Below, piece by piece: positions 35,839 through 49,896 of a stretch of 64,000 nucleotides of DNA. This DNA comes from Rallus limicola (taxonomy: Eukaryota; Chordata; Aves; Gruiformes; Rallidae). A program made the translations under genes and the position numbers. The stretch lies in assembly GCA_022605955.1 (NCBI GenBank), contig JAKCOZ010000302.1, positions 124,001 to 188,000 on the forward strand, read 5' to 3'. Every line of letters starts with the position of its first letter. Position 1 is the stretch's first letter. The notes under the pieces were generated by a model. That model searched no databases and was not told where the DNA came from. It worked only from the letters and a program-made list of their open reading frames with translations.

Positions 35839-37818
35839 AGGCATAGCTTGTCTGAAACCTCCTAACAGGACACACGAGCAGACCCTGTCACTTTGGCTCT
35901 CAGCCTTTTCCATTGCCTGGAAAAAGGGAACATACCTGGAACCTCCTACGGTGCTTTTCTCGGCCCTAGCAGACTGCAGTTCAAAACATGCTAAACGTCC
36001 AGCAATAACTCCCAAAGTAAAGAAGCGAGGCCTGAAAGGCATAGCTTGTCTGAAACCTCCTAACAGGACACACGAGCAGACCCTGTCGCTTTGGCTCTCA
36101 GCCTTTTCCTTTGCCTGGAAAGAGGGAACATGCCTGGAACCTCCTACGGTGCTTTTCTCGGCCCTAGCAGACTGCAGTTCAAAACATGCTAAACGTCCAG
36201 CAATAACTCCCAAAGTAAAGAAGCTAGGCCTGAAAGCCATAGCTTGTCTGAAACCTCCTAACAGGACACACGAGCAGACCCTGTCACTTTGGCTCTCAGC
36301 CTTTTCCTTTGCCTGGAAAGAGGGAACATGCCTGGAACCTCCTACAGTGCTTTTATCGGCCCTAGCAGACTGCAGTTCAAAACATGCTAAACGTCCAGCA
36401 ATAACTCCCAAAGTAAAGAAGCGAGGCCTGAAAGGCATAGCTTGTCTGAAACCTCCTAACAGGACACACGAGCAGACCCTGTCACTTTGGCTCTCAGCCT
36501 TTTCCTTTGCCTGGAAAGAGGGAACATGCCTGGAACCTCCTACGGTGCTTTTCTCGGCCCTAGCAGACTGCAGTTCAAAACATGCTAAACGTCCAGCAAT
36601 AACTCCCAAAGTAAAGAAGCTAGGCCTGAAAGGCATAGCTTGTCTGAAACCTCCTAACAGGACACACGAGCAGACCCTGTCACTTTGGCTCTCAGCCTTT
36701 TCCTTTGCCTGGAAAGAGGGAACATACCTGGAACCTCCTACGGTGCTTTTCTCGGCCCTAGCAGACTGCAGTTCAAAACATGCTAAACGTCCAGCAATAA
36801 CTCCCAAAGTAAAGAAGCGAGGCCTGAAAGGCATAGCTTGTCTGAAACCTCCTAACAGGACACACGAGCAGACCCTGTCGCTTTGGCTCTCAGCCTTTTC
36901 CTTTGACTGGAAAGAGGGAACATGCCTGGAACCTCCTACGGTGCTTTTCTCGGCCCTAGCAGACTGCAGTTCAAAACATGCTAAACGTCCAGCAATAACT
37001 CCCAAAGTAAAGAAGCTAGGCCTGAAAGGCATAGCTTGTCTGAAACCTCCTAACAGGACACACGAGCAGACCCTGTCACTTTGGCTCTCAGCCTTTTCCT
37101 TTGCCTGGAAAGAGGGAACATGCCTGGAACCTCCTACGGTGCTTTTCTCGGCCCTAGCAGACTGCAGTTCAAAACATGCTAAACGTCCAGCAATAACTCC
37201 CAAAGTAAAGAAGCTAGGCCTGAAAGGCATAGCTTGTCTGAAACCTCCTAACAGGACACACGAGCAGACCCTGTCACTTTGGCTCTCAGCCTTTTCCTTT
37301 GCCTGGAAAGAGGGAACATGCCTGGAACCTCCTACGGTGCTTTTCTCGGCCATGGCAGACTGCAGTTCAAAACATGCTAAACGTCCAGCAATAACTCCCA
37401 AAGTAAAGAAGCTAGGCCTGAAAGGCATAGCTTGTCTGAAACCTCCTAACAGGACACACGAGCAGACCCTGTCACTTTGGCTCTCAGCCTTTTCCTTTGC
37501 CTGGAAAGAGGGAACATGCCTGGAACCTCCTACAGTGCTTTTATCGGCCCTAGCAGACTGCAGTTCAAAACATGCTAAACGTCCAGCAATAACTCCCAAA
37601 GTAAAGAAGCGAGGCCTGAAAGGCATAGCTTGTCTGAAACCTCCTAACAGGACACACGAGCAGACCCTGTCGCTTTGGCTCTCAGCCTTTTCCTTTGCCT
37701 GGAAAGAGGGAACATGCCTGGAACCTCCTACGGTGCTTTTCTCGGCCCTAGCAGACTGCAGTTCAAAACATGCTAAACGTCCAGCAATAACTCCCAAAGT
37801 AAAGAAGCTAGGCCTGAA
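35641..37818. repeat. 11-monomer block, copy 1 of a pair spaced 22 monomers (n=180-190)
   Basis: The order is 97T 114A; 74A 86A 96A 189G; 52G; 3C 112A 121A 189G; plain; 96A 189G; 52G 78A; plain; CCATGG; 112A 121A 189G; 52G. The rare 74A is at 35912. The first monomer is also the last of the 8-monomer repeat. Confidence 0.88.
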
Positions 37819-39996
37819 AGGCATAGCTTGTCTGAAACCTCCTAACAGGACACACGAGCAGACCCTGTCACTTTGGCTCTCAGCCTTTTCCTTTGCCTGG
37901 AAAGAGGGAACATGCCTGGAACCTCCTACGGTGCTTTTCTCGGCCCTAGCAGACTGCAGTTCAAAACATGCTAAACGTCCAGCAATAACTCCCAAAGTAA
38001 AGAAGCTAGGCCTGAAAGGCATAGCTTCTCTGAAACCTCCTAACAGGACACACCAGCAGACCCTGTCACTTTGGCTCTCAGCCTTTTCCTTTGCCTGGAA
38101 AGAGGGAACATGCCTGGAACCTCCTACGGTGCTTTTCTCGGCCCTAGCAGACTGCAGTTCAAAACATGCTAAACGTCCAGCAATAACTCCCAAAGTAAAG
38201 AAGCTAGGCCTGAAAGGCATAGCTTGTCTGAAACCTCCTAACAGGACACACGAGCAGACCCTGTCGCTTTGGCTCTCAGCCTTTTCCTTTGCCTGGAAAG
38301 AGGGAACATGCCTGGAACCTCCTACGGTGCTTTTCTCGGCCATGGCAGACTGCAGTTCAAAACATGCTAAACGTCCAGCAATAACTCCCAAAGTAAAGAA
38401 GCTAGGCCTGAAAGGCATAGCTTGTCTGAAACCTCCTAACAGGACACACAAGCAGACCCTGTCACTTTGGCTCTCAGCCTTTTCCTTTGCCTGGAAAGAG
38501 GGAACATGCCTGGAACCTCCTACGGTGCTTTTCTCGGCCCTAGCAGACTGCAGTTCAAAACATGCTAAACGTCCAGCAATAACTCCCAAAGTAAAGAAGC
38601 TAGGCCTGAAAGGCATAGCTTGTCTGAAACCTCCTAACAGGACACACGAGCAGACCCTGTCGCTTTGGCTCTCAGCCTTTTCCTTTGCCTGGAAAGAGGG
38701 AACATGCCTGGAACCTCCTACGGTGCTTTTCTCGGCCCTAGCAGACTGCAGTTCAAAACATGCTAAACGTCCAGCAATAACTCCCAAAGTAAAGAAGCTA
38801 GGCCTGAAAGGCATAGCTTGTCTGAAACCTCCTAACAGGACACACCAGCAGACCCTGTCACTTTGGCTCTCAGCCTTTTCCTTTGCCTGGAAAGAGGGAA
38901 CATGCCTGGAACCTCCTACGGTGCTTTTCTCGGCCCTAGCAGACTGCAGTTCAAAACATGCTAAACGTCCAGCAATAACTCCCAAAGTAAAGAAGCTAGG
39001 CCTGAAAGGCATAGCTTGTCTGAAACCTCCTAACAGGACACACGAGCAGACCCTGTCACTTTGGCTCTCAGCCTTTTCCTTTGCCTGGAAAGAGGGAACA
39101 TGCCTGGAACCTCCTACGGTGCTTTTCTCGGCCCTAGCAGACTGCAGTTCAAAACATGCTAAACGTCCAGCAATAACTCCCAAAGTAAAGAAGCTAGGCC
39201 TGAAAGGCATAGCTTGTCTGAAACCTCCTAACAGGACACACGAGCAGACCCTGTCGCTTTGGCTCTCAGCCTTTTCCTTTGCCTGGAAAGAGGGAACATG
39301 CCTGGAACCTCCTACGGTGCTTTTCTCGGCCCTAGCAGACTGCAGTTCAAAACATGCTAAACGTCCAGCAATAACTCCCAAAGTAAAGAAGCTAGGCCTG
39401 AAAGGCATAGCTTGTCTGAAACCTCCTAACAGGACACACGAGCAGACCCTGTCGCTTTGGCTCTCAGCCTTTTCCTTTGCCTGGAAAGAGGGAACATGCC
39501 TGCTACCTCCTACGGTGCTTTTCTCGGCCCTAGCAGACTGCAGTTCAAAACATGCTAAACGTCCAGCAATAACTCCCAAAGTAAAGAAGCTAGGCCTGAA
39601 AGGCATAGCTTGTCTGAAACCTCCTAACAGGACACACGAGCAGACCCTGTCACTTTGGCTCTCAGCCTTTTCCTTTGCCTGGAAAGAGGGAACATGCCTG
39701 GAACCTCCTACGGTGCTTTTCTCGGCCCTAGCAGACTGCAGTTCAAAACATGCTAAACGTCCAGCAATAACTCCCAAAGTAAAGAAGCTAGGCCTGAAAG
39801 GCATAGCTTGTCTGAAACCTCCTAACAGGACACACGAGCAGACCCTGTCACTTTGGCTCTCAGCCTTTTCCTTTGCCTGGAAAGAGGGAACATACCTGGA
39901 ACCTCCTACGGTGCTTTTCTCGGCCCTAGCAGACTGCAGTTCAAAACATGCTAAACGTCCAGCAATAACTCCCAAAGTAAAGAAGCTAGGCCTGAA
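37819..39996. repeat. Spacer of 11 monomers (n=191-201) between the 22-mer block copies
   Basis: The order is plain; 12C 38C; 52G CCATGG; 38A; 52G; 38C; plain; 52G; 52G with CT at 101-102; plain; 96A. The part from n=196 resembles n=86-89 (38C; 52G; 52G with CT; plain), with one extra plain monomer. Confidence 0.8.
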
Positions 39997-42174
39997 AGGC
40001 ATAGCTTGTCTGAAACCTCCTAACAGGACACACGAGCAGACCCTGTCACTTTGGCTCTCAGCCTTTTCCTTTGCCTGGAAAGAGGGAACATGTCTGGAAC
40101 CTCCTACGGAGCTTTTCTCGGCCCTAGCAGACTGCAGTTCAAAACATGCTAAACGTCCAGCAATAACTCCCAAAGTAAAGAAGCTAGGCCTGAAAGGCAT
40201 AGCTTGTCTGAAACCTCCTAACAGGACACACGAGCAGACCCTGTCACTTTGGCTCTCAGCCTTTTCCATTGCCTGGAAAAAGGGAACATACCTGGAACCT
40301 CCTACGGTGCTTTTCTCGGCCCTAGCAGACTGCAGTTCAAAACATGCTAAACGTCCAGCAATAACTCCCAAAGTAAAGAAGCTAGGCCTGAAAGGCATAG
40401 CTTGTCTGAAACCTCCTAACAGGACACACGAGCAGACCCTGTCGCTTTGGCTCTCAGCCTTTTCCTTTGCCTGGAAAGAGGGAACATGCCTGGAACCTCC
40501 TACGGTGCTTTTCTCGGCCCTAGCAGACTGCAGTTCAAAACATGCTAAACGTCCAGCAATAACTCCCAAAGTAAAGAAGCTAGGCCTGAAAGCCATAGCT
40601 TGTCTGAAACCTCCTAACAGGACACACGAGCAGACCCTGTCACTTTGGCTCTCAGCCTTTTCCTTTGCCTGGAAAGAGGGAACATGCCTGGAACCTCCTA
40701 CAGTGCTTTTATCGGCCCTAGCAGACTGCAGTTCAAAACATGCTAAACGTCCAGCAATAACTCCCAAAGTAAAGAAGCGAGGCCTGAAAGGCATAGCTTG
40801 TCTGAAACCTCCTAACAGGACACACGAGCAGACCCTGTCACTTTGGCTCTCAGCCTTTTCCTTTGCCTGGAAAGAGGGAACATGCCTGGAACCTCCTACG
40901 GTGCTTTTCTCGGCCCTAGCAGACTGCAGTTCAAAACATGCTAAACGTCCAGCAATAACTCCCAAAGTAAAGAAGCTAGGCCTGAAAGGCATAGCTTGTC
41001 TGAAACCTCCTAACAGGACACACGAGCAGACCCTGTCACTTTGGCTCTCAGCCTTTTCCTTTGCCTGGAAAGAGGGAACATACCTGGAACCTCCTACGGT
41101 GCTTTTCTCGGCCCTAGCAGACTGCAGTTCAAAACATGCTAAACGTCCAGCAATAACTCCCAAAGTAAAGAAGCGAGGCCTGAAAGGCATAGCTTGTCTG
41201 AAACCTCCTAACAGGACACACGAGCAGACCCTGTCGCTTTGGCTCTCAGCCTTTTCCTTTGACTGGAAAGAGGGAACATGCCTGGAACCTCCTACGGTGC
41301 TTTTCTCGGCCCTAGCAGACTGCAGTTCAAAACATGCTAAACGTCCAGCAATAACTCCCAAAGTAAAGAAGCTAGGCCTGAAAGGCATAGCTTGTCTGAA
41401 ACCTCCTAACAGGACACACGAGCAGACCCTGTCACTTTGGCTCTCAGCCTTTTCCTTTGCCTGGAAAGAGGGAACATGCCTGGAACCTCCTACGGTGCTT
41501 TTCTCGGCCCTAGCAGACTGCAGTTCAAAACATGCTAAACGTCCAGCAATAACTCCCAAAGTAAAGAAGCTAGGCCTGAAAGGCATAGCTTGTCTGAAAC
41601 CTCCTAACAGGACACACGAGCAGACCCTGTCACTTTGGCTCTCAGCCTTTTCCTTTGCCTGGAAAGAGGGAACATGCCTGGAACCTCCTACGGTGCTTTT
41701 CTCGGCCATGGCAGACTGCAGTTCAAAACATGCTAAACGTCCAGCAATAACTCCCAAAGTAAAGAAGCTAGGCCTGAAAGGCATAGCTTGTCTGAAACCT
41801 CCTAACAGGACACACGAGCAGACCCTGTCACTTTGGCTCTCAGCCTTTTCCTTTGCCTGGAAAGAGGGAACATGCCTGGAACCTCCTACAGTGCTTTTAT
41901 CGGCCCTAGCAGACTGCAGTTCAAAACATGCTAAACGTCCAGCAATAACTCCCAAAGTAAAGAAGCGAGGCCTGAAAGGCATAGCTTGTCTGAAACCTCC
42001 TAACAGGACACACGAGCAGACCCTGTCGCTTTGGCTCTCAGCCTTTTCCTTTGCCTGGAAAGAGGGAACATGCCTGGAACCTCCTACGGTGCTTTTCTCG
42101 GCCCTAGCAGACTGCAGTTCAAAACATGCTAAACGTCCAGCAATAACTCCCAAAGTAAAGAAGCTAGGCCTGAA
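39997..42174. repeat. 11-monomer block, copy 2 of a pair spaced 22 monomers (n=202-212)
   Basis: This copy repeats n=180-190 in order, with 74A at 40268 (4,356 bp, 22 monomers, from 35912). The difference I see is site 189 in the second monomer (T here, G in copy 1). Confidence 0.88.
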
Positions 42175-45100
42175 AGGCATAGCTTGTCTGAAACCTCCTA
42201 ACAGGACACACGAGCAGACCCTGTCACTTTGGCTCTCAGCCTTTTCATTTGCCTGGAAAGAGGGAACATGCCTGGAACCTCCTACGGTGCTTTTCTCGGC
42301 CCTAGCAGACTGCAGTTCAAAACATGCTAAACGTCCAGCAATAACTCCCAAAGTAAAGAAGCTAGGCCTGAAAGGCATAGCTTGTCTGAAACCTCCTAAC
42401 AGGACACACGAGCAGACCCTGTCACTTTGGCTCTCAGCCTTTTCCTTTGCCTGGAAAGAGGGAACATGCCTGGAACCTCCTACGGTGCTTTTCTCGGCCC
42501 TGGCAAACTGCAGTTCAAAACATGCTAAACGTCCAGCAATAACTCCCAAAGTAAAGAAGCTAGGCCTGAAAGCCATAGCTTGTCTGAAACCTCCTAACAG
42601 GACACACGAGCAGACCCTGTCGCTTTGGCTCTCAGCCTTTTCCTTTGCCTGGAAAGAGGGAACATGCCTGGAACCTCCTACGGTGCTTTTATCGGCCCTA
42701 GCAGACTGCAGTTCAAAACATGCTAAACGTCCAGCAATAACTCCCAAAGTAAAGAAGCGAGGCCTGAAAGGCATAGCTTGTCTGAAACCTCCTAACAGGA
42801 CACACGAGCAGACCCTGTCACTTTGGCTCTCAGCCTTTTCCTTTGCCTGGAAAGAGGGAACATGCCTGGAACCTCCTACGGTGCTTTTCTCGGCCCTAGC
42901 AGACTGCAGTTCAAAACATGCTAAACGTCCAGCAATAACTCCCAAAGTAAAGAAGCTAGGCCTGAAAGGCATAGCTTGTCTGAAACCTCCTAACAGGACA
43001 CACGAGCAGACCCTGTCACTTTGGCTCTCAGCCTTTTCCTTTGCCTGGAAAGAGGGAACATACCTGGAACCTCCTACGGTGCTTTTCTCGGCCCTAGCAG
43101 ACTGCAGTTCAAAACATGCTAAACGTCCAGCAATAACTCCCAAAGTAAAGAAGCGAGGCCTGAAAGGCATAGCTTGTCTGAAACCTCCTAACAGGACACA
43201 CGAGCAGACCCTGTCGCTTTGGCTCTCAGCCTTTTCCTTTGACTGGAAAGAGGGAACATGCCTGGAACCTCCTACGGTGCTTTTCTCGGCCCTAGCAGAC
43301 TGCAGTTCAAAACATGCTAAACGTCCAGCAATAACTCCCAAAGTAAAGAAGCTAGGCCTGAAAGGCATAGCTTGTCTGAAACCTCCTAACAGGACACACG
43401 AGCAGACCCTGTCGCTTTGGCTCTCAGCCTTTTCCTTTGCCTGGAAAGAGGGAACATGCCTGGAACCTCCTACGGTGCTTTTCTCGGCCCTAGCAGACTG
43501 CAGTTCAAAACATGCTAAACGTCCAGCAATAACTCCCAAAGTAAAGAAGCTAGGCCTGAAAGGCATAGCTTGTCTGAAACCTCCTAACAGGACACACGAG
43601 CAGACCCTGTCACTTTGGCTCTCAGCCTTTTCCTTTGCCTGGAAAGAGGGAACATGCCTGGAACCTCCTACGGTGCTTTTCTCGGCCATGGCAGACTGCA
43701 GTTCAAAACATGCTAAACGTCCAGCAATAACTCCCAAAGTAAAGAAGCTAGGCCTGAAAGGCATAGCTTGTCTGAAACCTCCTAACAGGACACACGAGCA
43801 GACCCTGTCACTTTGGCTCTCAGCCTTTTCCTTTGCCTGGAAAGAGGGAACATGCCTGGAACCTCCTACGGAGCTTTTCTCGGCCCTAGCAGACTGCAGT
43901 TCAAAACATGCTAAACGTCCAGCAATAACTCCCAAAGTAAAGAAGCTAGGCCTGAAAGGCATAGCTTGTCTGAAACCTCTTAACAGGACACACGAGCAGA
44001 CCCTGTCACTTTGGCTCTCAGCCTTTTCCTTTGCCTGGAAAAAGGGAACATACCTGGAACCTCCTACGGTGCTTTTCTCGGACCTAGCAGACTGCAGTTC
44101 AAAACATGCTAAACGTCCAGCAATAACTCCCAAAGTAAAGAAGCGAGGCCTGAAAGGCATAGCTTGTCTGAAACCTCCTAACAGGACACACGAGCAGACC
44201 CTGTCGCTTTGGCTCTCAGCCTTTTCCTTTGCCTGGAAAGAGGGAACATGCCTGGAACCTCCTACGGTGCTTTTCTCGGCCCTAGCAGACTGCAGTTCAA
44301 AACATGCTAAACGTCCAGCAATAACTCCCAAAGTAAAGAAGCTAGGACTGAAAGGCATAGCTTGTCTGAAACCTCCTAACAGGACACACGAGCAGACCCT
44401 GTCACTTTGGCTCTCAGCCTTTTCCTTTGCCTGGAAAGAGGGAACATGCCTGGAACCTCCTACGGTGCTTTTCTCGGCCCTGGCAGACTGCAGTTCAAAA
44501 CATGCTAAACGTCCAGCAATAACTCCCAAAGTAAAGAAGCTAGGCCTGAAAGCCATAGCTTGTCTGAAACCTCCTAACAGGACACACGAGCAGACCCTGT
44601 CACTTTGGCTCTCAGCCTTTTCCTTTGCCTGGAAAGAGGGAACATGCCTGGAACCTCCTACAGTGCTTTTCTCGGCCCTAGCAGACTGCAGTTCAAAACA
44701 TGCTAAAAGTCCAGCAATAATTCCCAAAGTAAAGAAGCGAGGCCTGAAAGGCATAGCTTGTCTGAAACCTCCTAACAGGACACACGAGCAGACCCTGTCG
44801 CTTTGGCTCTCAGCCTTTTCCTTTGCCTGGAAAGAGGGAACATGCCTGGAACCTCCTACAGTGCTTTTCTCTGCCCTAGCAGACTGCAGTTCAAAACATG
44901 CTAAACGTCCAGCAATAACTCCCAAAGTAAAGAAGCTAGGCCTGAAAGGCATAGCTTGTCTGAAACCTCCTAACAGGACACACGAGCAGACCCTGTCGCT
45001 TTGGCTCTCAGCCTTTTCCTTTGCCTGGAAAGAGGGAACATGCCTGGAACCTCCTACGGTGCTTTTCTCGGCCCTAGCAGACTGCAGTTCAAAACATGCT

Positions 45101-47322
45101 AAACGTCCAGCAATAACTCCCAAAGTAAAGAAGCTAGGCCTGAAAGGCATAGCTTGTCTGAAACCTCCTAACAGGACACACGAGCAGACCCTGTCACTTT
45201 GGCTCTCAGCCTTTTCCTTTGCCTGGAAAGAGGGAACATGCCTGGAACCTCCTACGGTGCTTTTCTCGGCCCTAGCAGACTGCAGTTTAAAACATGCTAA
45301 ACGTCCAGCAATAACTCCCAAAGTAAAGAAGCTAGGCCTGAAAGGCATAGCTTGTCTGAAACCTCCTAATAGGACACACGAGCAGACCCTGTCACTTTGG
45401 CTCTCAGCTTTTTCCTTTGCCTGGAAAGAGGGAACATGCCTGGAACCTCCTACGGTGCTTTTCTCGGCCCTAGCAGACTGCAGTTCAAAACATGCTAAAC
45501 GTCCAGCAATAACTCCCAAAGTAAAGAAGCTAGGCCTGAAAGGCATAGCTTGTCTGAAACCTCCTAACAGGACACATGAGCAGACCCTGTCGCTTTGGCT
45601 CTCAGCCTTTTCCTTTGCCTGGAAAGAGGGAACATGCCTGGAACCTCCTACGGTGCTTTTCTCGGCCATGGCAGACTGCAGTTCAAAACATGCTAAACGT
45701 CCAGCAATAACTCCCAAAGTAAAGAAGCTAGGCCTGAAAGGCATAGCTTGTCTGAAACCTCCTAACAGGACACACGAGCAGACCCTGTCGCTTTGGCTCT
45801 CAGCCTTTTCCTTTGCCTGGAAAGAGGGAACATGCCTGGAACCTCCTACGGTGCTTTTCTCGGCCCTAGCAGACTGCAGTTCAAAACATGCTAAACGTCC
45901 AGCAATAACTCCCAAAGTAAAGAAGCTAGGCCTGAAAGGCATAGCTTGTCTGAAACCTCCTAACAGGACACACGAGCAGAACCTGTCACTTTGGCTCTCA
46001 GCCTTTTCCTTTGCCTGGAAAGAGGGAACATGCCTGGAACCTCCTACGGTGCTTTTCTCGGCCCTAGCAGACTGCAGTTCAAAACATGCTAAACGTCCAG
46101 CAATAACTCCCAAAGTAAAGAAGCTAGGCCTGAAAGCCATAGCTTGTCTGAAACCTCCTAACAGGACACACGAGCAGACCCTGTCACTTTGGCTCTCAGC
46201 CTTTTCCTTTGCCTGGAAAGAGGGAACATGCCTGGAACCTCCTACAGTGCTTTTATCGGCCCTAGCAGACTGCAGTTCAAAACATGCTAAACGTCCAGCA
46301 ATAAATCCCAAAGTAAAGAAGCGAGGCCTGAAAGGCATAGCTTGTCTGAAACCTCCTAACAGGACACACGAGCAGACCCTGTCGCTTTGGCTCTCAGCCT
46401 TTTCCTTTGACTGGAAAGAGGGAACATGCCTGGAACCTCCTACGGTGCTTTTCTCGGCCCTAGCAGACTGCAGTTCAAAACATGCTAAACGTCCAGCAAT
46501 AACTCCCAAAGTAAAGAAGCTAGGCCTGAAAGGCATAGCTTGTCTGAAACCTCCTAACAGGACACACGAGCAGACCCTGTCACTTTGGCTCTCAGCCTTT
46601 TCCTTTGCCTGGAAAGAGGGAACATGCCTGGAACCTCCTACGGTGCTTTTCTCGGCCATGGCAGACTGCAGTTCAAAACATGCTAAACGTCCAGCAATAA
46701 CTCCCAAAGTAAAGAAGCTAGGCCTGAAAGGCATAGCTTGTCTGAAACCTCCTAACAGGACACACGAGCAGACCCTGTCACTTTGGCTCTCAGCCTTTTC
46801 CTTTGCCTGGAAAGAGGGAACATGTCTGGAACCTCCTACGGAGCTTTTCTCGGCCCTAGCAGACTGCAGTTCAAAACATGCTAAACGTCCAGCAATAACT
46901 CCCAAAGTAAAGAAGCTAGGCCTGAAAGGCATAGCTTGTCTGAAACCTCCTAACAGGACACACGAGCAGACCCTGTCACTTTGGCTCTCAGCCTTTTCCT
47001 TTGCCTGGAAAAAGGGAACATACCTGGAACCTCCTACGGTGCTTTTCTCGGCCCTAGCAGACTGCAGTTCAAAACATGCTAAACGTCCAGCAATAACTCC
47101 CAAAGTAAAGAAGCGAGGCCTGAAAGGCATAGCTTGTCTGAAAACTCCTAACAGGACACACGAGCAGACCCTGTCGCTTTGGCTCTCAGCCTTTTCCTTT
47201 GCCTGGAAAGAGGGAACATGCCTGGAACCTCCTACGGTGCTTTTCTCGGCCCTAGCAGACTGCAGTTCAAAACATGCTAAACGTCCAGCAATAACTCCCA
47301 AAGTAAAGAAGCTAGGCCTGAA
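42175..47322. repeat. Mixed monomers n=213-238 leading into the 10-monomer HOR
   Basis: Monomers n=215-218 (3C 52G 121A 189G; plain; 96A 189G; 52G 78A) echo n=205-208. Monomers n=220-228 read CCATGG; 114A; 86A 96A 189G; 52G; 130G; 3C cassette with 171T; 52G 112A 124T; 52G; 144T, a shortened or ancestral form of the 10-monomer HOR. Private changes include 73A in n=213, 24T and 127A in n=222 and 158A in n=225. Confidence 0.82.
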
Positions 47323-49302
47323 AGGCATAGCTTGTCTGAAACCTCCTAACAGGACACACGAGCAGACCCTGTCACTTTGGCTCTCAGCCTTTTCCTTTGC
47401 CTTGAAAGAGGGAACATGCCTGGAACCTCCTACGGTGCTTTTCTCGGCCCTGGCAGACTGCAGTTCAAAACATGCTAAACGTCCAGCAATAACTCCCAAA
47501 GTAAAGAAGCTAGGCCTGAAAGCCATAGCTTGTCTGAAACCTCCTAACAGGACACACGAGCAGACCCTGTCACTTTGGCTCTCAGCCTTTTCCTTTGCCT
47601 GGAAAGAGGGAACATGCCTGGAACCTCCTACTGTGCTTTTATCGGCCCTAGCAGACTGCAGTTCAAAACATGCTAAACGTCCAGCAATAATTCCCAAAGT
47701 AAAGAAGCGAGGCCTGAAAGGCATAGCTTGTCTGAAACCTCCTAACAGGACACACGAGCAGACCCTGTCGCTTTGGCTCTCAGCCTTTTCCTTTGCCTGG
47801 AAAGAGGGAACATGCCTGGAACCTCCTACGGTGCTTTTCTCGGCCCTAGCAGACTGCAGTTCAAAACATGCTAAACGTCCAGCAATAACTCCCAAAGTAA
47901 AGAAGCTAGGCCTGAAAGGCATAGCTTGTCTGAAACCTCCTAACAGGACACACGAGCAGACCCTGTCACTTTGGCTCTCAGCCTTTTCCTTTGCCTGGAA
48001 AGAGGGAACATGCCTGGAACCTCCTACGGTGCTTTTCTCGGCCCTGGCAGACTGCAGTTCAAAACATGCTAAACGTCCAGCAATAACTCCCAAAGTAAAG
48101 AAGCTAGGCCTGAAAGCCATAGCTTGTCTGAAACCTCCTAACAGGACACACGAGCAGACCCTGTCACTTTGGCTCTCAGCCTTTTCCTTTGCCTGGAAAG
48201 AGGGAACATGCCTGGAACCTCCTACAGTGCTTTTATCGGCCCTAGCAGACTGCAGTTCAAAACATGCTAAACGTCCAGCAATAACTCCCAAAGTAAAGAA
48301 GCGAGGCCTGAAAGGCATAGCTTGTCTGAAACCTCCTAACAGGACACACGAGCAGACCCTGTCACTTTGGCTCTCAGCCTTTTCCTTTGCCTGGAAAGAG
48401 GGAACATACCTGGAACCTCCTACGGTGCTTTTCTCGGCCCTAGCAGACTGCAGTTCAAAACATGCTAAACGTCCAGCAATAACTCCCAAAGTAAAGAAGC
48501 GAGGCCTGAAAGGCATAGCTTGTCTGAAACCTCCTAACAGGACACACGAGCAGACCCTGTCACTTTGGCTCTCAGCCTTTTCCTTTGCCTGGAAAGAGGG
48601 AACATGCCTGGAACCTCCTACAGTGCTTTTCTCTGCCCTAGCAGACTGCAGTTCAAAACATGCTAAACGTCCAGCAATAACTCCCAAAGTAAAGAAGCTA
48701 GGCCTGAAAGGCATAGCTTGTCTGAAACCTCCTAACAGGACACACGAGCAGACCCTGTCGCTTTGGCTCTCAGCCTTTTCCTTTGCCTGGAAAGAGGGAA
48801 CATGCCTGGAACCTCCTACGGTGCTTTTCTCGGCCCTAGCAGACTGCAGTTCAAAACATGCTAAACGTCCAGCAATAACTCCCAAAGTAAAGAAGCTAGG
48901 CCTGAAAGGCATAGCTTGTCTGAAACCTCCTAACAGGACACACGAGCAGACCCTGTCACTTTGGCTCTCAGCCTTTTCCTTTGCCTGGAAAGAGGGAACA
49001 TGCCTGGAACCTCCTACGGTGCTTTTCTCGGCCCTAGCAGACTGCAGTTTAAAACATGCTAAACGTCCAGCAATAACTCCCAAAGTAAAGAAGCTAGGCC
49101 TGAAAGGCATAGCTTGTCTGAAACCTCCTAACAGGACACACGAGCAGACCCTGTCACTTTGGCTCTCAGCCTTTTCCTTTGCCTGGAAAGAGGGAACATG
49201 CCTGGAACCTCCTACGGTGCTTTTCTCGGCCCTAGCAGACTGCAGTTCAAAACATGCTAAACGTCCAGCAATAACTCCCAAAGTAAAGAAGCTAGGCCTG
49301 AA
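47323..49302. repeat. 10-monomer higher-order repeat, copy 1 (n=239-248)
   Basis: The order is 81T 130G; 3C 121A 171T 189G with 112T; 52G; 130G; 3C 112A 121A 189G; 96A 189G; 112A 124T; 52G; 144T; plain. The 81T and 144T markers are rare. The 112T in the second monomer is private to this copy. The four monomers upstream (CCATGG; 97T 114A; 86A 96A 189G; 52G) also match those upstream of copy 2, giving a 53-monomer offset. Confidence 0.92.
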
Positions 49303-49896
49303 AGGCATAGCTTGTCTGAAACCTCCTAACAGGACACACGAGCAGACCCTGTCGCTTTGGCTCTCAGACTTTTCCTTTGCCTGGAAAGAGGGAACATGCC
49401 TGGAACCTCCTACGGTGCTTTTCTCGGCCATGGCAGACTGCAGTTCAAAACATGCTAAATGTCCAGCAATAACTCCCAAAGTAAAGAAGCTAGGCCTGAA
49501 AGGCATAGCTTGTCTGAAACCTCCTAACAGGACACACGAGCAGACCCTGTCACTTTGGCTCTCAGCCTTTTCCTTTTCCTGGAAAGAGGGAACATGTCTG
49601 GAACCTCCTACGGTGCTTTTCTCGGCCCTAGCAGACTGCAGTTCAAAACATGCTAAACGTCCAGCAATAACTCCCAAAGTAAAGAAGCTAGGCCTGAAAG
49701 GCATAGCTTGTCTGAAACCTCCTAACAGGACACACGAGCAGACCCTGTCACTTTGGCTCTCAGCCTTTTCCTTTGCCTGGAAAGAGGGAACATGCCTGGA
49801 ACCTCCTACGGTGCTTTTCTCGGCCCTAGCAGACTGCAGTTCAAAACATGCTAAACGTCCAGCAATAACTCCCAAAGTAAAGAAGCTAGGCCTGAA
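49303..49896. repeat. 3-monomer flank unit, copy 1 (n=249-251)
   Basis: The order is 52G 66A CCATGG (with private 158T at 49460); 77T 97T; plain. It follows the HOR here, and again follows the shortened HOR derivative at the right end. Confidence 0.88.
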
